Positions 1 to 7,094 of a stretch of 32,313 nucleotides of DNA are shown in pieces. This DNA is from an uncultured Allobaculum sp. (lineage in GTDB: Bacteria; Bacillota_I; Bacilli_A; Erysipelotrichales; Erysipelotrichaceae). A program made the position numbers and the translations under genes. The notes under the pieces were generated by a model, which saw nothing but the letters and a program-made list of their open reading frames with translations, was not told the origin of the DNA and made no database searches. The stretch spans positions 1-32,313 of the forward strand of contig CAJTVE010000038.1 in assembly GCA_910579655.1 (NCBI GenBank), given 5' to 3'. Position 1 is the first letter of the stretch. The number at the start of each line of letters is the position of its first letter.

Positions 1-302
1 CTTTTCCATAAGTATAAATACACTGATAGAACGGAGGTGAATTCAATCTATAATAAACTGTTTTTACTTTAGCAAAAGAATTTCTAGCAACTTTCAATTT
101 CATGGGTATATTTTGAGCGTGAGTTCAGGATATAAGATTGACATTGAGAACGAACTCAAAACATGCAGAATCTGACCAATCCTGACCAGTCTGAGCAATG
201 TCATGAAACGGGCGGAAAATTGAGCAGAAAAAAGCAGCACCTGCAGAAAATAAGGAATTTTGAAGAAATGGTATATCAAGAACGTAACGGCAAAAATGTG
301 GA
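1..302. other. No gene recognised; upstream region
   Basis: I see no convincing gene here. A short GTG-initiated frame of 11 codons follows a GGAGG at 34-38, but it ends at once and resembles nothing known. Longer reverse-strand frames overlap the HAD gene and have no recognisable domain. The stretch is AT-rich and is probably intergenic. Confidence 0.5.
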
Positions 303-331
303 TTTCTGGCTCTTTCGCTTCTTCGTATAAT
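303..331 (+). promoter_or_regulatory. Candidate promoter of the HAD gene
   Basis: A perfect TATAAT lies at 326-331, with a poor -35 (TTTCTG, 303-308) 17 bp upstream. Transcription would begin near 338. That excludes the upstream in-frame ATG at 330 and supports the ATG at 357, which follows an AGGAGA ribosome binding site at 341-346. Confidence 0.45.
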
Positions 332-356
332 GAAGAAAAGAGGAGAGAAAACAAAG

Positions 357-1013
357 ATGAAACGTGCTGTGATATTTGATATGGATGGCCTGATGATCGA
401 CTCCGAACGAGTAACGTTTGAAGGCTATCAGGAGCTTTGTGCCAAAGAGGGAAAAATCCTCGACGAGCCAACCTACCTGCTCTGCCTGGGTAAGCCAGTC
501 CCGGGGATCTACCAGGTTTTCTATGACGCCTTTGGCGATGATTTTCCAATTCCCCGCATTATGAAGGAAAACCATCTTCGAATGGCCCGCGTCTTTTCGA
601 GTGAAGGCGTACCGGTCAAAGAAGGGTTGATCGAACTGCTCCACTATCTTAAGGACAATGGCTATCGGACCATTGTAGCAACCAGTTCGGAACGAAATCG
701 TGTGGATACGATTTTTGAAGAAGCAGGCATTACGGATCTGATTGATGATTCCGTCTGCGGCAGTGAAGTCGAACGCGGCAAGCCCAATCCGGACATCTTC
801 TTAAAGGCGCTGAACAAAGCTGGTGTACGCAAAGAAGAAGCAGTCATCCTGGAAGACAGCGAAAGCGGCATTGAAGCGGGCAGCCGGGCTGGAATTGATG
901 TCATCTGCATTCCGGATATGAAGCAGCCAGAAGAACAATATGCAATCAAGTGCCGATCTCTGGAAAAAAGCCTGCTTTCCGTTTTGCATCAGCTGGAAAA
1001 CGGTGAACTCTAA
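357..1013 (+). CDS. HAD-superfamily hydrolase, beta-phosphoglucomutase-like
   Basis: A 218-residue cytoplasmic HAD subfamily I hydrolase, the size usual for beta-phosphoglucomutase-like phosphatases. Motif I is FDMDGLMIDSE, with nucleophile Asp8 and acid/base Asp10. Motif II is the ATSSERNR strand. Motif III is the Lys of GKPNPDIF, and motif IV is LEDSESG, where the metal-binding acids sit. A helical cap follows motif I. Members of this family dephosphorylate small phosphate esters or interconvert sugar phosphates; the substrate cannot be read from sequence. The start at 357 is chosen because AGGAGA lies 10 nt upstream, and because an ATG nine codons earlier would lie in the promoter. The gene stands alone and converges with the PBP gene. 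Confidence 0.85.
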   Translation: MKRAVIFDMDGLMIDSERVTFEGYQELCAKEGKILDEPTYLLCLGKPVPGIYQVFYDAFGDDFPIPRIMKENHLRMARVFSSEGVPVKEGLIELLHYLKDNGYRTIVATSSERNRVDTIFEEAGITDLIDDSVCGSEVERGKPNPDIFLKALNKAGVRKEEAVILEDSESGIEAGSRAGIDVICIPDMKQPEEQYAIKCRSLEKSLLSVLHQLENGEL

Positions 1014-1347
1014 GCTGACGACAAACATGAATAGTCAACAAGGCTGCACTTTGTAAGTGCATGACCAATTGCTTTGCAATTTTGATGATTCATTCTTTCT
1101 CATTGACTCAATATCATTTTATGTGTCTGTATCGTCTATTCGGTGCAGACTTTTTTTCTCAAATTCCAGCGAAAGACCAGATTGAAAATTGTCAGACTGA
1201 AAGAAGCCGGAGAAAAGAAATCAGGCAAAAAACTGATCAAAGCGGCTTTCTGAAGAAGTACGCAAAAAGAAAAAGGATGATCCGCGAAAATCGCTAAGAT
1301 CATCCTTTGACTGGTTTTTATCCATTGAGCTTGAAAATCCTTCAGGA
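1014..1347. other. Intergenic region between convergent genes
   Basis: No gene is supported. A small hairpin (AATTGC, loop TTT, GCAATT) at 1067-1081, followed by TTGATG, could be a weak rightward terminator for the HAD gene. The only strong element is the leftward terminator at 1272-1308. A 78-codon rightward frame here has no ribosome binding site and a low-complexity basic end, so it is not called. Confidence 0.5.
1272..1308 (-). terminator. Rho-independent terminator of the PBP gene
   Basis: The arms AAAGGATGATC (1272-1282) and GATCATCCTTT (1298-1308) pair perfectly, with an inner GCGA/TCGC stem in the loop. Read leftward, the stem is followed by a T-rich tract (TTTTTCTTTTT). It lies 40 bp beyond the PBP stop codon. 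Confidence 0.85.
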
Positions 1348-4128
1348 TCAGGCTGTAAAGGCCTGATTCTGATAGAAAGCACGCCGTCTTTGTTCGGCAG
1401 GTGAGCTGGCTGGATAGAAGCTGACACTCACATTCGAACGAGTGTGGAAGATGGAGTTCTGGGAGTAGGAAGTAAGGGATCTGGCTGTTGCCACGATCGC
1501 ATTTTCAATCCCAGAGCTTTCCTCGGCACTTTCTGCAGCATCTTCACCTTCAACAGGAACATCAGGCAGCGCTGGTTCATTCACATCCCCGCCCTGGCCT
1601 GGGTTGTTGATGATTGGCTGGTCTGGCTCTTCAGCTGGTGGATTTACCTCACCGCCTGGCTGATTCACATCCCCGCCTGGCTGTTCTGGATCCGGCAAGA
1701 CTGGTTGCTGGTTGTTATTACCATTACCATTACCATTACCATTGCCATTGCCATTACCGTTGTTATTTCCTGGCTGACTCGGCTGTTCACTTTCTGATGG
1801 TTTTTCAGAAGGTTTTTCGGAAGAGTCAACGGCTGGCAGACAGGCTGAACCATTCAGCTCATAGCCATCCGGGCAATGGCAGGCTCCGTTGTCAAAGCTT
1901 CCGCCAGAGCCTTCGCAGGCAGTTCGCTCGGCATCTTTTTCTTCGGAGTCTGTGTAGTCCTGGTTCACAACAGGCGTACTGTTGGTATCCCCGCGGGAAG
2001 CAAATTCACTCTTAATCAGACCGCCATTATAATCGCTGATTCCATCTGGACGTTCGATGGGGTGGTAGTCACCGCCAGTTGCCAGGTAGTCCAGCATGTA
2101 GCGGTTAATATGGAAGGCCGTTGCGGCTTCAAGTTCGGTCCAGGTCATGTAGTAACCTTGCATAAAGTAGACTGGCAGGTACCCGGACCATGTTGCAATC
2201 GAATAGGTACTGGTGTATCCAAGCGACCATTCGTCTTTCATAACGCCGGATGGAATTCCATATTGGGCGCCTTCGCTGCCCCAGTCAGACGTACCGGATT
2301 TACCATAAGCGGTATAGTTCGGGCTGGCGAGAACTTCGTTGTAGTTCTGGTAGCCGCCATAGACAACATCCTTGAGCAGGGTAGACATCATATAGGCTGC
2401 CTGCGTTGAAATCAGTTCGTATGTTGTAGAGTTGCCGTTGATTTCCGCATTGTCTGAACGACGGATAATGCGGCGGATGCGGTGGGCATTGACGCGGGTT
2501 CCCTGATTGGCAAACATCGAGTAGGCGCTGGCCATCTGAACCGGCGAAGCGTACATGTCGGCACCACCAATGGCGTACTGAGGCGCAAAGCGTTCTGCAA
2601 CTTCGTCATCAAAGCCAAGATCTTTACAGAACTGGATCCAGTAGGCGGTTCCAGTTGTGTCTACCAGGTCGATCATCGCCTGGGCAGCCGGGGTGTTTTT
2701 GGAAACACCAAGGGCTTTGGCCAGAGACATCGGACCATCATATTTACCATCCGCATTTCGCAGGTTGCTTCCGGCATGCCAGTAGTCTTTTGGCTGGTCG
2801 ACAACGGTGTGCGTGGTAGCCCAGCCAAGAATATCAAAGGTAGAGCAATAGGCGAGCAGCGGTTTCATGGAAGAACCAGGCTGCTTGGTATTGATCGAGT
2901 TGTCCTGTTTGACGGAAGAGTCAGAATGGTAATGACGGCCAGGGCCAACCGCAATGATTTCACCGGTGGCGTTATCCACAATTGCGGTTCCGACGTCCAT
3001 CATTTCATTCGGGAATGGAATGATTTCGCCATTCATGATTTTATCGAGCTCAGCCTGAGCACCGGTGTTGAGGGCTGTGTAAATATCCATCGGGATAATA
3101 GCAGGGTCCTGACCGGACAACTGCTGGGCTTCGACAATAACCTGGTCAATGTAGGCCTGGTTTGGATCGATGGTGATTGTTTCTTTCCAGTCGAGCGCAA
3201 AGGCTAAGTCAGCATTGCGTTCCAGGTCATATTCTTCCTGCGTAATGTAGCCGTGTTTGAGCATCAGCTCAAGGGTCGCGTTGCGGCGTTCCTGGCCCGC
3301 GGCAAGGTGGTCAATCTGGCCAGCCGATTCATCGGTGCTGGCGTGAATGTTGTTGAGCGGGTTGTTGGTGTAGGGAGCGTTGATGGAACCTGCCAGGAAG
3401 GCAGCTTCTCCAAGGTTCAGCTGAGAAACGTCTTTGTCGAAGTAGTACTTGGCAGCTTTCTGGACCCCGCGGGTATTTCCGCCGGATCCAAACCAGATCC
3501 GGTTGAGGTAATATTCAATAATGTCCTCTTTATCGATGGTCTGCTCAGCAATCAAAGACAGGTAAATTTCCTGGATCTTGAGTTTGACCTGCTCCAGTTT
3601 GGAGATGGAGCCTTTTTCCGCCAGCATCTTGCTTTCCTGGTTTTTGGTGAAGGCGTTATCGATCATCTGCATGGTCAGTGTCGAACCACCCTGGGAAAAG
3701 TTGCCGGATCTCAGGTTGGCAAGACCAGCTGCCATGAATCGGGGCAGGTCGAACCCGTTATGGGTAAAGTAACGGGAGTCTTCGACAGCCAGGAAGGCAT
3801 CAATGAGGTTTTGCGGAACCTGTTCATAAGTAATATCGTCACGGATTTCGGCACCAAACTCATAGATCATGTTGCCCTGGTTGTCGAAAATCCGGGAGTT
3901 GGACATCGTAGACAATCCGTCTTTGGAAAAGCGCATTCCATCCGGATCGTTGATGATATTGACCAGTACAAAGAAGACAGAAACACATCCGACTAAAAAC
4001 AGAGTCAGAACGGCAACCGCCATCTTGTTCCAGATATCGAGTTTCCGTCTTGGCTTTCGGCCTGAACCGCGGTTTTGGCCAGACGGATTGGAAGCAGACT
4101 TGTCGTCTGCGTTTTTATTCGTTTTCAT
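1348..4128 (-). CDS. ponA: Class A penicillin-binding protein (PBP1-type)
   Basis: A 926-residue bifunctional peptidoglycan synthase that polymerises lipid II and cross-links stem peptides outside the membrane. Order: basic cytoplasmic N-terminus, one membrane segment (about 36-58), GT51 glycosyltransferase with EDSRYF (catalytic Glu near 116) and QGGSTLTMQ, then the transpeptidase with SSMK near 418, SKN near 476 and KSGTSD near 610. The tail beyond about 735 is unusual. It has a four-cysteine module (CEGSGG... CHCPDG... CLP), then a Ser/Pro/Glu-rich stretch, Gly-Asn repeats and Pro/Gly-rich repeats. Of two candidate ATGs two codons apart, the second (4128) is chosen: AAGGAG touches the first ATG but sits 6 nt before the second. 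The gene overlaps the end of recU by 14 bp, the same recU-ponA pairing known in Bacillus subtilis. Confidence 0.93.
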   Translation of the reverse strand: MKTNKNADDKSASNPSGQNRGSGRKPRRKLDIWNKMAVAVLTLFLVGCVSVFFVLVNIINDPDGMRFSKDGLSTMSNSRIFDNQGNMIYEFGAEIRDDITYEQVPQNLIDAFLAVEDSRYFTHNGFDLPRFMAAGLANLRSGNFSQGGSTLTMQMIDNAFTKNQESKMLAEKGSISKLEQVKLKIQEIYLSLIAEQTIDKEDIIEYYLNRIWFGSGGNTRGVQKAAKYYFDKDVSQLNLGEAAFLAGSINAPYTNNPLNNIHASTDESAGQIDHLAAGQERRNATLELMLKHGYITQEEYDLERNADLAFALDWKETITIDPNQAYIDQVIVEAQQLSGQDPAIIPMDIYTALNTGAQAELDKIMNGEIIPFPNEMMDVGTAIVDNATGEIIAVGPGRHYHSDSSVKQDNSINTKQPGSSMKPLLAYCSTFDILGWATTHTVVDQPKDYWHAGSNLRNADGKYDGPMSLAKALGVSKNTPAAQAMIDLVDTTGTAYWIQFCKDLGFDDEVAERFAPQYAIGGADMYASPVQMASAYSMFANQGTRVNAHRIRRIIRRSDNAEINGNSTTYELISTQAAYMMSTLLKDVVYGGYQNYNEVLASPNYTAYGKSGTSDWGSEGAQYGIPSGVMKDEWSLGYTSTYSIATWSGYLPVYFMQGYYMTWTELEAATAFHINRYMLDYLATGGDYHPIERPDGISDYNGGLIKSEFASRGDTNSTPVVNQDYTDSEEKDAERTACEGSGGSFDNGACHCPDGYELNGSACLPAVDSSEKPSEKPSESEQPSQPGNNNGNGNGNGNGNGNGNNNQQPVLPDPEQPGGDVNQPGGEVNPPAEEPDQPIINNPGQGGDVNEPALPDVPVEGEDAAESAEESSGIENAIVATARSLTSYSQNSIFHTRSNVSVSFYPASSPAEQRRRAFYQNQAFTA
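1717..1758. repeat. Seven tandem 6-bp units (ATTACC/ATTGCC)
   Basis: On the plus strand there are seven back-to-back hexamers: four ATTACC, two ATTGCC and one ATTACC. On the coding strand they encode alternating Gly-Asn in the PBP tail. Because the unit is two codons, gain or loss of copies by slippage would change linker length without a frameshift. Confidence 0.9.
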
Positions 4129-4720
4129 GAACATCTCCTTTCAGATATCGTCTGTCGACTGCTTTAAGGTAGTGGATTCGAGGATACAGCCCCACCTCCA
4201 GTAAATCCCCATGTTCTTCAAACCATTCATAGGGGATGGATTGCCGCAAAGAATCGTTGTGGGCTTCGATCATTTCCATGGCGTCCACCAGAAATGTCTT
4301 GCACAGTTTTGTGAACCGTACAATAAAAAAACCAATTCCTCCCTGCTCATGAACCATCTGCAGATGTTCGATCTGGTGGGGCTGGATCAGGTACTTTGGG
4401 AAACTGGTCCGGTTCTGGGTCTGTTTGGCTTCGAAGTCAATATATTTTCCCCTGTACAGACCATTATAGTCTGTTGTGGAGGGGGTGCGATAATAGGCTT
4501 CGGTGATTTTGGCCCGTCCACGTCTTGGATAATCTACGCTGACAACCTGAATGGGGGTCGGCTTTTTGTAGATCAGGGCAGTCTTTTTTTCTTTGTAATA
4601 CAAGTTGGAAGCGTTGAGATCGTCTTCCAGGCTCGAACCGCGGTCGGCGTGGTTATCCGACATCCGGGTGACAACCCGTGGGCGGTTGAGCTTGTTCGGG
4701 TATTGAACATTGTTAGTCAC
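4115..4720 (-). CDS. recU: Holliday junction resolvase RecU
   Basis: A 201-residue structure-specific nuclease that resolves Holliday junctions in recombination and chromosome segregation. RecU hallmarks are clear: RGSSLEDDLNASN (about 27-39), KKPTPIQVV (52-60), then STTDYNGLYRGKYIDFEAK with active-site Asp84, Glu97 and Lys99. The length matches B. subtilis RecU (about 206). The GTG at 4720 is chosen because VQYPNK then aligns with the family N-terminus. The in-frame ATG farther upstream lies beyond the promoter. No Shine-Dalgarno sequence precedes the GTG, and the promoter places transcription start on it. The 3' end carries the ribosome binding site of the PBP gene, so the two are probably co-transcribed. 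Confidence 0.92.
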   Translation of the reverse strand: MTNNVQYPNKLNRPRVVTRMSDNHADRGSSLEDDLNASNLYYKEKKTALIYKKPTPIQVVSVDYPRRGRAKITEAYYRTPSTTDYNGLYRGKYIDFEAKQTQNRTSFPKYLIQPHQIEHLQMVHEQGGIGFFIVRFTKLCKTFLVDAMEMIEAHNDSLRQSIPYEWFEEHGDLLEVGLYPRIHYLKAVDRRYLKGDVHENE

Positions 4721-4726
4721 AGGCAG

Positions 4727-4755
4727 ATTATATAGAAAATAATGAGCTCTTTCAA
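4727..4755 (-). promoter_or_regulatory. Promoter of recU-ponA, placing start of transcription on GTG
   Basis: Reading leftward: TTGAAA (4755-4750), a 17-bp spacer, and TATAAT (4732-4727). Exactly six bases (CTGCCT) separate the -10 from the GTG at 4720-4718. By standard spacing the first transcribed base is the G of the start codon. Confidence 0.75.
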
Positions 4756-4954
4756 TGAAAGCAGTGTGTGGCAATGGCTTTCAATCGTGGGAAATTGTCG
4801 TGAATTAGACTTTATCTAAAGTGATTTTAATCCAGATGCTCAGAGAGTCTTTAAATTGGTGAAGATTATTGTAAGATATCTGCCAGAAACGATCGGGCCA
4901 GCCTTAAAATGCCCGAGATGCGCAAGCGGATACATTTTCTTGGACTGAATGCAA

Positions 4955-4981
4955 TTGTGATAAAACGTAAAATTATCACAA
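4955..4981. promoter_or_regulatory. Perfect inverted repeat upstream of gpsB
   Basis: TTGTGATAA (4955-4963) and TTATCACAA (4973-4981) are perfect inverted copies separated by 9 bp. The element ends 17 bp before the gpsB -35 box, in the divergent recU/gpsB intergenic region. The position suits a dimeric regulator. The spacing does not fit the Rex or CRP consensus, and no candidate regulator is visible. Confidence 0.5.
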
Positions 4982-4998
4982 AAACAGTCGTCCGGGAC

Positions 4999-5026
4999 TT
5001 GTCTTGCTTATGCAAAATGCTATAAT
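4999..5026 (+). promoter_or_regulatory. Promoter of gpsB
   Basis: TTGTCT (4999-5004), a 16-bp spacer and TATAAT (5021-5026), with an extended -10 (TGC directly before TATAAT). The predicted transcript starts about 16 nt before the coding sequence and contains the GGAGG site. Confidence 0.7.
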
Positions 5027-5048
5027 CATCAAGCATGGAGGAAATTTT

Positions 5049-5498
5049 ATGCCAGTAATTTTGTCAGCACAGGACATTTATGATAAAGAGTTTTCGGTTG
5101 ATTCGCGCGGTTATTCTGCCGGTGAAGTAGATGCCTACCTGGATCAGATTATTGAAGATTACCAGGAATACGAAGAACAGACCCAGAAACTTTCCAGTGC
5201 CCTGGTCAGCTGTGATCAGAAGATCAAGGAACTCAGTGAAGAAAACGCTGGGCTCAAAGCCAGCCAGAAACAGCTGCAAGAACAGCTGGAGTCGGCTCAA
5301 AAGCAGCTTGAAGAAGCCAAGGCACAGGCCGCACTGGCAAAAACGAGCCTCGATGATACTTCGGCACCACAGGAAATAATCGATGCTGAGGTCGTTGAAC
5401 GTTCAACGGCAGTGACTCCACAGTTCAAAGCAGAAAGCAAAGAACCAACGCTGGAAGAAAGAGTCGCTAAACTTGAAAAAGCGGTATTTGGCCGCTAA
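5049..5498 (+). CDS. gpsB: Cell division protein GpsB (DivIVA domain)
   Basis: A 149-residue cytoplasmic coiled-coil protein. GpsB links division and elongation by binding the cytoplasmic tails of class A PBPs. The DivIVA/GpsB N-terminal domain fills about residues 5-60, with the typical KEFSVDSRGYSAGEVDAYLD pattern. A long Gln/Glu/Lys coiled coil follows to about 105, then an acidic linker and a short C-terminal helix (ERVAKLEKAVFG) like the GpsB hexamerisation end. The start is fixed by GGAGG at 5037-5041, 7 nt upstream; an ATG 15 codons earlier lies before the promoter -10. Its position next to a PBP1 gene fits the known GpsB-PBP1 interaction. The stop codon lies within the rnpB promoter. 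Confidence 0.88.
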   Translation: MPVILSAQDIYDKEFSVDSRGYSAGEVDAYLDQIIEDYQEYEEQTQKLSSALVSCDQKIKELSEENAGLKASQKQLQEQLESAQKQLEEAKAQAALAKTSLDDTSAPQEIIDAEVVERSTAVTPQFKAESKEPTLEERVAKLEKAVFGR

Positions 5499-5501
5499 AA
5501 T
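5473..5501 (+). promoter_or_regulatory. Promoter of rnpB, inside the gpsB 3' end
   Basis: TTGAAA (5473-5478), a 17-bp spacer and TAAAAT (5496-5501). The first three bases of the -10 box are the TAA stop codon of gpsB. Start of transcription is predicted at about 5508, matching the 5' end expected from RNase P RNA helix P1. Confidence 0.75.
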
Positions 5502-5508
5502 TTTGTTT

Positions 5509-5880
5509 CAACCTATACAGATGGATGCAGCTGCTGGCGTTACCAGACGTTAGAGGAAAGTCCATGCTCGCACAGTCTGCGATGACTGTAGTGTTTGTGC
5601 CAGTCCAATCAATAAGGCTGGGATGCCCGCAAGGGTAGACGGCTGAGTCGAAGCCTAAAGGATTTATCCCATGGCCAAGACCTTTAAAAGTGCCACAGAG
5701 ACGAAGCTTTTCTGGAAACGGAAAAGGTGGAACGGGTAAACCCCGCAAGCGAGAAACCCAAATTTGGTAGGGGAACCGTCGGATGCGAACTGAAGCGGAA
5801 GATGGATGCGAAAGCATAGATAAATTGCTGCACTTACGCAAGTAAGAACAGAACATGGCTTATGAAATCTGTATAGTCCA
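5509..5880 (+). ncRNA. rnpB: RNase P RNA, type B
   Basis: The catalytic RNA that matures tRNA 5' ends. Conserved blocks are readable: GAGGAAAGTCCATGCTCGCA near 5551, GTAGTGTTTGTGCC near 5589, AAAGTGCCACAG near 5687, GTAAACCCCGCAAGCGAGAA near 5736, GGTAGGGGAACC near 5766 and ACATGGCTTA near 5853. Helix P1 closes between CTATACAGAT (5513-5522) and ATCTGTATAG (5867-5876). The arrangement after the first block is that of the Bacillus-type (type B) RNA. Transcription is independent of gpsB, from a promoter in the gpsB tail, and ends at an adjoining strong hairpin. Confidence 0.95.
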
Positions 5881-5917
5881 GCCACTCGAAAGGGTGGCTG
5901 TTTTTTCTTTTTTTTTT
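5880..5917 (+). terminator. Terminator of rnpB
   Basis: A stem of AGCCACTC and GGGTGGCT closed by a GAAA tetraloop, followed by six T, one C and ten T. It abuts the end of the RNase P RNA. Confidence 0.93.
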
Positions 5918-6025
5918 GCTTTCTGCGTTTTTCGTCCTTCTGGCAGGAACGATTTTGCTGGTTGTGAAAACTTCATTGACTGGAAAAGAAGAATTCGATT
6001 CTGAAGGAAGATCCAAAAGAAAAAG

Positions 6026-6059
6026 GGCAGTTTTGGATAAGGGCGTATCCAGAACTGCC
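6026..6059 (-). terminator. Terminator of the esterase operon
   Basis: A 14-bp stem (6026-6039 with 6046-6059, one G-T wobble) and a 6-nt loop. Read leftward it is followed by CTTTTTCTTTT. It lies about 130 bp past the HSL-type esterase stop. The rest of 5918-6188 shows no gene. Confidence 0.8.
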
Positions 6060-6188
6060 AGGAGAAATAAGCGCGAAAGCGGGCTGAGATGTCAAGGACC
6101 AGAATAAGGTCAGTATCGATTCGATTCGTTTAATGCGTCAATCCAGCAAAGTGGTGATCTTTAGCTGGGACAGCGAGAAAAAACAGAA

Positions 6189-7094
6189 TCAGTTTTTGGA
6201 GTCAGGATGGGTATGAATTTTGATAAAATCAGCCATCCGTTTCCAGGCATCTTCTGCTTGTTTGGGGCTGTATTCTTTTAAATGTTCATGTGTAAAGCCG
6301 TGGCAGACCCCAGGGTAGAAGACAAACTCTGCATTTGTGCCCTGGCTGCTGGCTTTTTTTACAAACTCTTTTTCTTCCTGACACAGGGAATCATACTCGG
6401 CGCCGATAACCAGAGCATCGGGAAGATCACTCAGATCAGCCAGCACCGGCGAAGCCAGCGGGTCCTCCAAGTCTTTCAGATCATTGAAGTACCAGCTGAT
6501 GTATTGAAGCATGCGGCTTGGTGCAATGGCTTTCGAAGGTTCGAGGGCTTTACGATCGTTTTCAGAAACGGATTGCTTCAATGGGGCATAGTCAAGAATC
6601 TGGCCTTGCAGAGCAAGTTTCTTTTCCTTTTTATTGAGCAGACAGATATCGGCTGCAATACATCCGCCTGCACTGTGGCCCATGACAATGACCGAATCAG
6701 AATCCAGATGATAGAGATCGGACTTTTCAAGGATTTTCTGGATGGCCTCATAGCAGGCCAGAGGAGGTTTGGGAAATTTATGCTCAGGTGCAAGCGGATA
6801 GTCCACATTGATCAGGGCGCATCCGCTCAGATTGGCCAGTTTCTGGCAATACGGGCCATCGGTTTCGTAATAGCCAAGAACAAACCCGCCTCCATGGAAA
6901 CTGAAGACGGCTGGCAGAAGTACATTTTCGTCGGCGGATTCAGGACGATAAACCATGAATTCAATCTGCCCGTATTCAGTGAGAACGCAGTCTTTTTCAA
7001 AATGTCCTTCCAGAGCTCTGGCTATAATTGGAGCATTCAATTTATCTTTGGATGCTCGATATTCATAAACGGTCTCATCAGGAATCGTATTCAT
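6189..7094 (-). CDS. Alpha/beta-hydrolase esterase, HSL family
   Basis: A 301-residue serine esterase of the hormone-sensitive-lipase family (Abhydrolase_3). It shows the oxyanion motif FHGGGF, the family block YPLAPEHKFP, the nucleophile elbow GHSAGG, a catalytic Asp in GAEYDSL and the His in CHGFTHE. There is no signal peptide, so it should act in the cytoplasm on short-chain carboxyl esters. The ATG at 7094 follows GGAG with a 7-nt gap. Its start overlaps the end of the second esterase by 17 bp, so the two are likely translated from one mRNA. Their place behind a sugar PTS suggests removal of acyl groups from an imported glycoside; the actual substrate is unknown. Confidence 0.87.
   Translation of the reverse strand: MNTIPDETVYEYRASKDKLNAPIIARALEGHFEKDCVLTEYGQIEFMVYRPESADENVLLPAVFSFHGGGFVLGYYETDGPYCQKLANLSGCALINVDYPLAPEHKFPKPPLACYEAIQKILEKSDLYHLDSDSVIVMGHSAGGCIAADICLLNKKEKKLALQGQILDYAPLKQSVSENDRKALEPSKAIAPSRMLQYISWYFNDLKDLEDPLASPVLADLSDLPDALVIGAEYDSLCQEEKEFVKKASSQGTNAEFVFYPGVCHGFTHEHLKEYSPKQAEDAWKRMADFIKIHTHPDSKN

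Noticed and set aside
1717..1758. CRISPR-like or satellite repeat
   Set aside because: The 6-bp units have no spacers and lie inside the PBP coding frame, where they encode Gly-Asn.
1444..3996. Long frames opposite the PBP gene
   Set aside because: These rightward frames mirror a clearly coding leftward gene, have no ribosome binding sites, and have no recognisable domains.
4955..4981. Rex-binding or CRP-type operator
   Set aside because: The half-site TTGTGA/TCACAA fits, but the centre is 15 bp, against far shorter centres in Rex and CRP sites.
5916..6107. Possible 63-residue membrane peptide after rnpB
   Set aside because: It begins at a TTG within the T tract of the rnpB terminator, has no ribosome binding site, and runs through the leftward terminator of the esterase operon.
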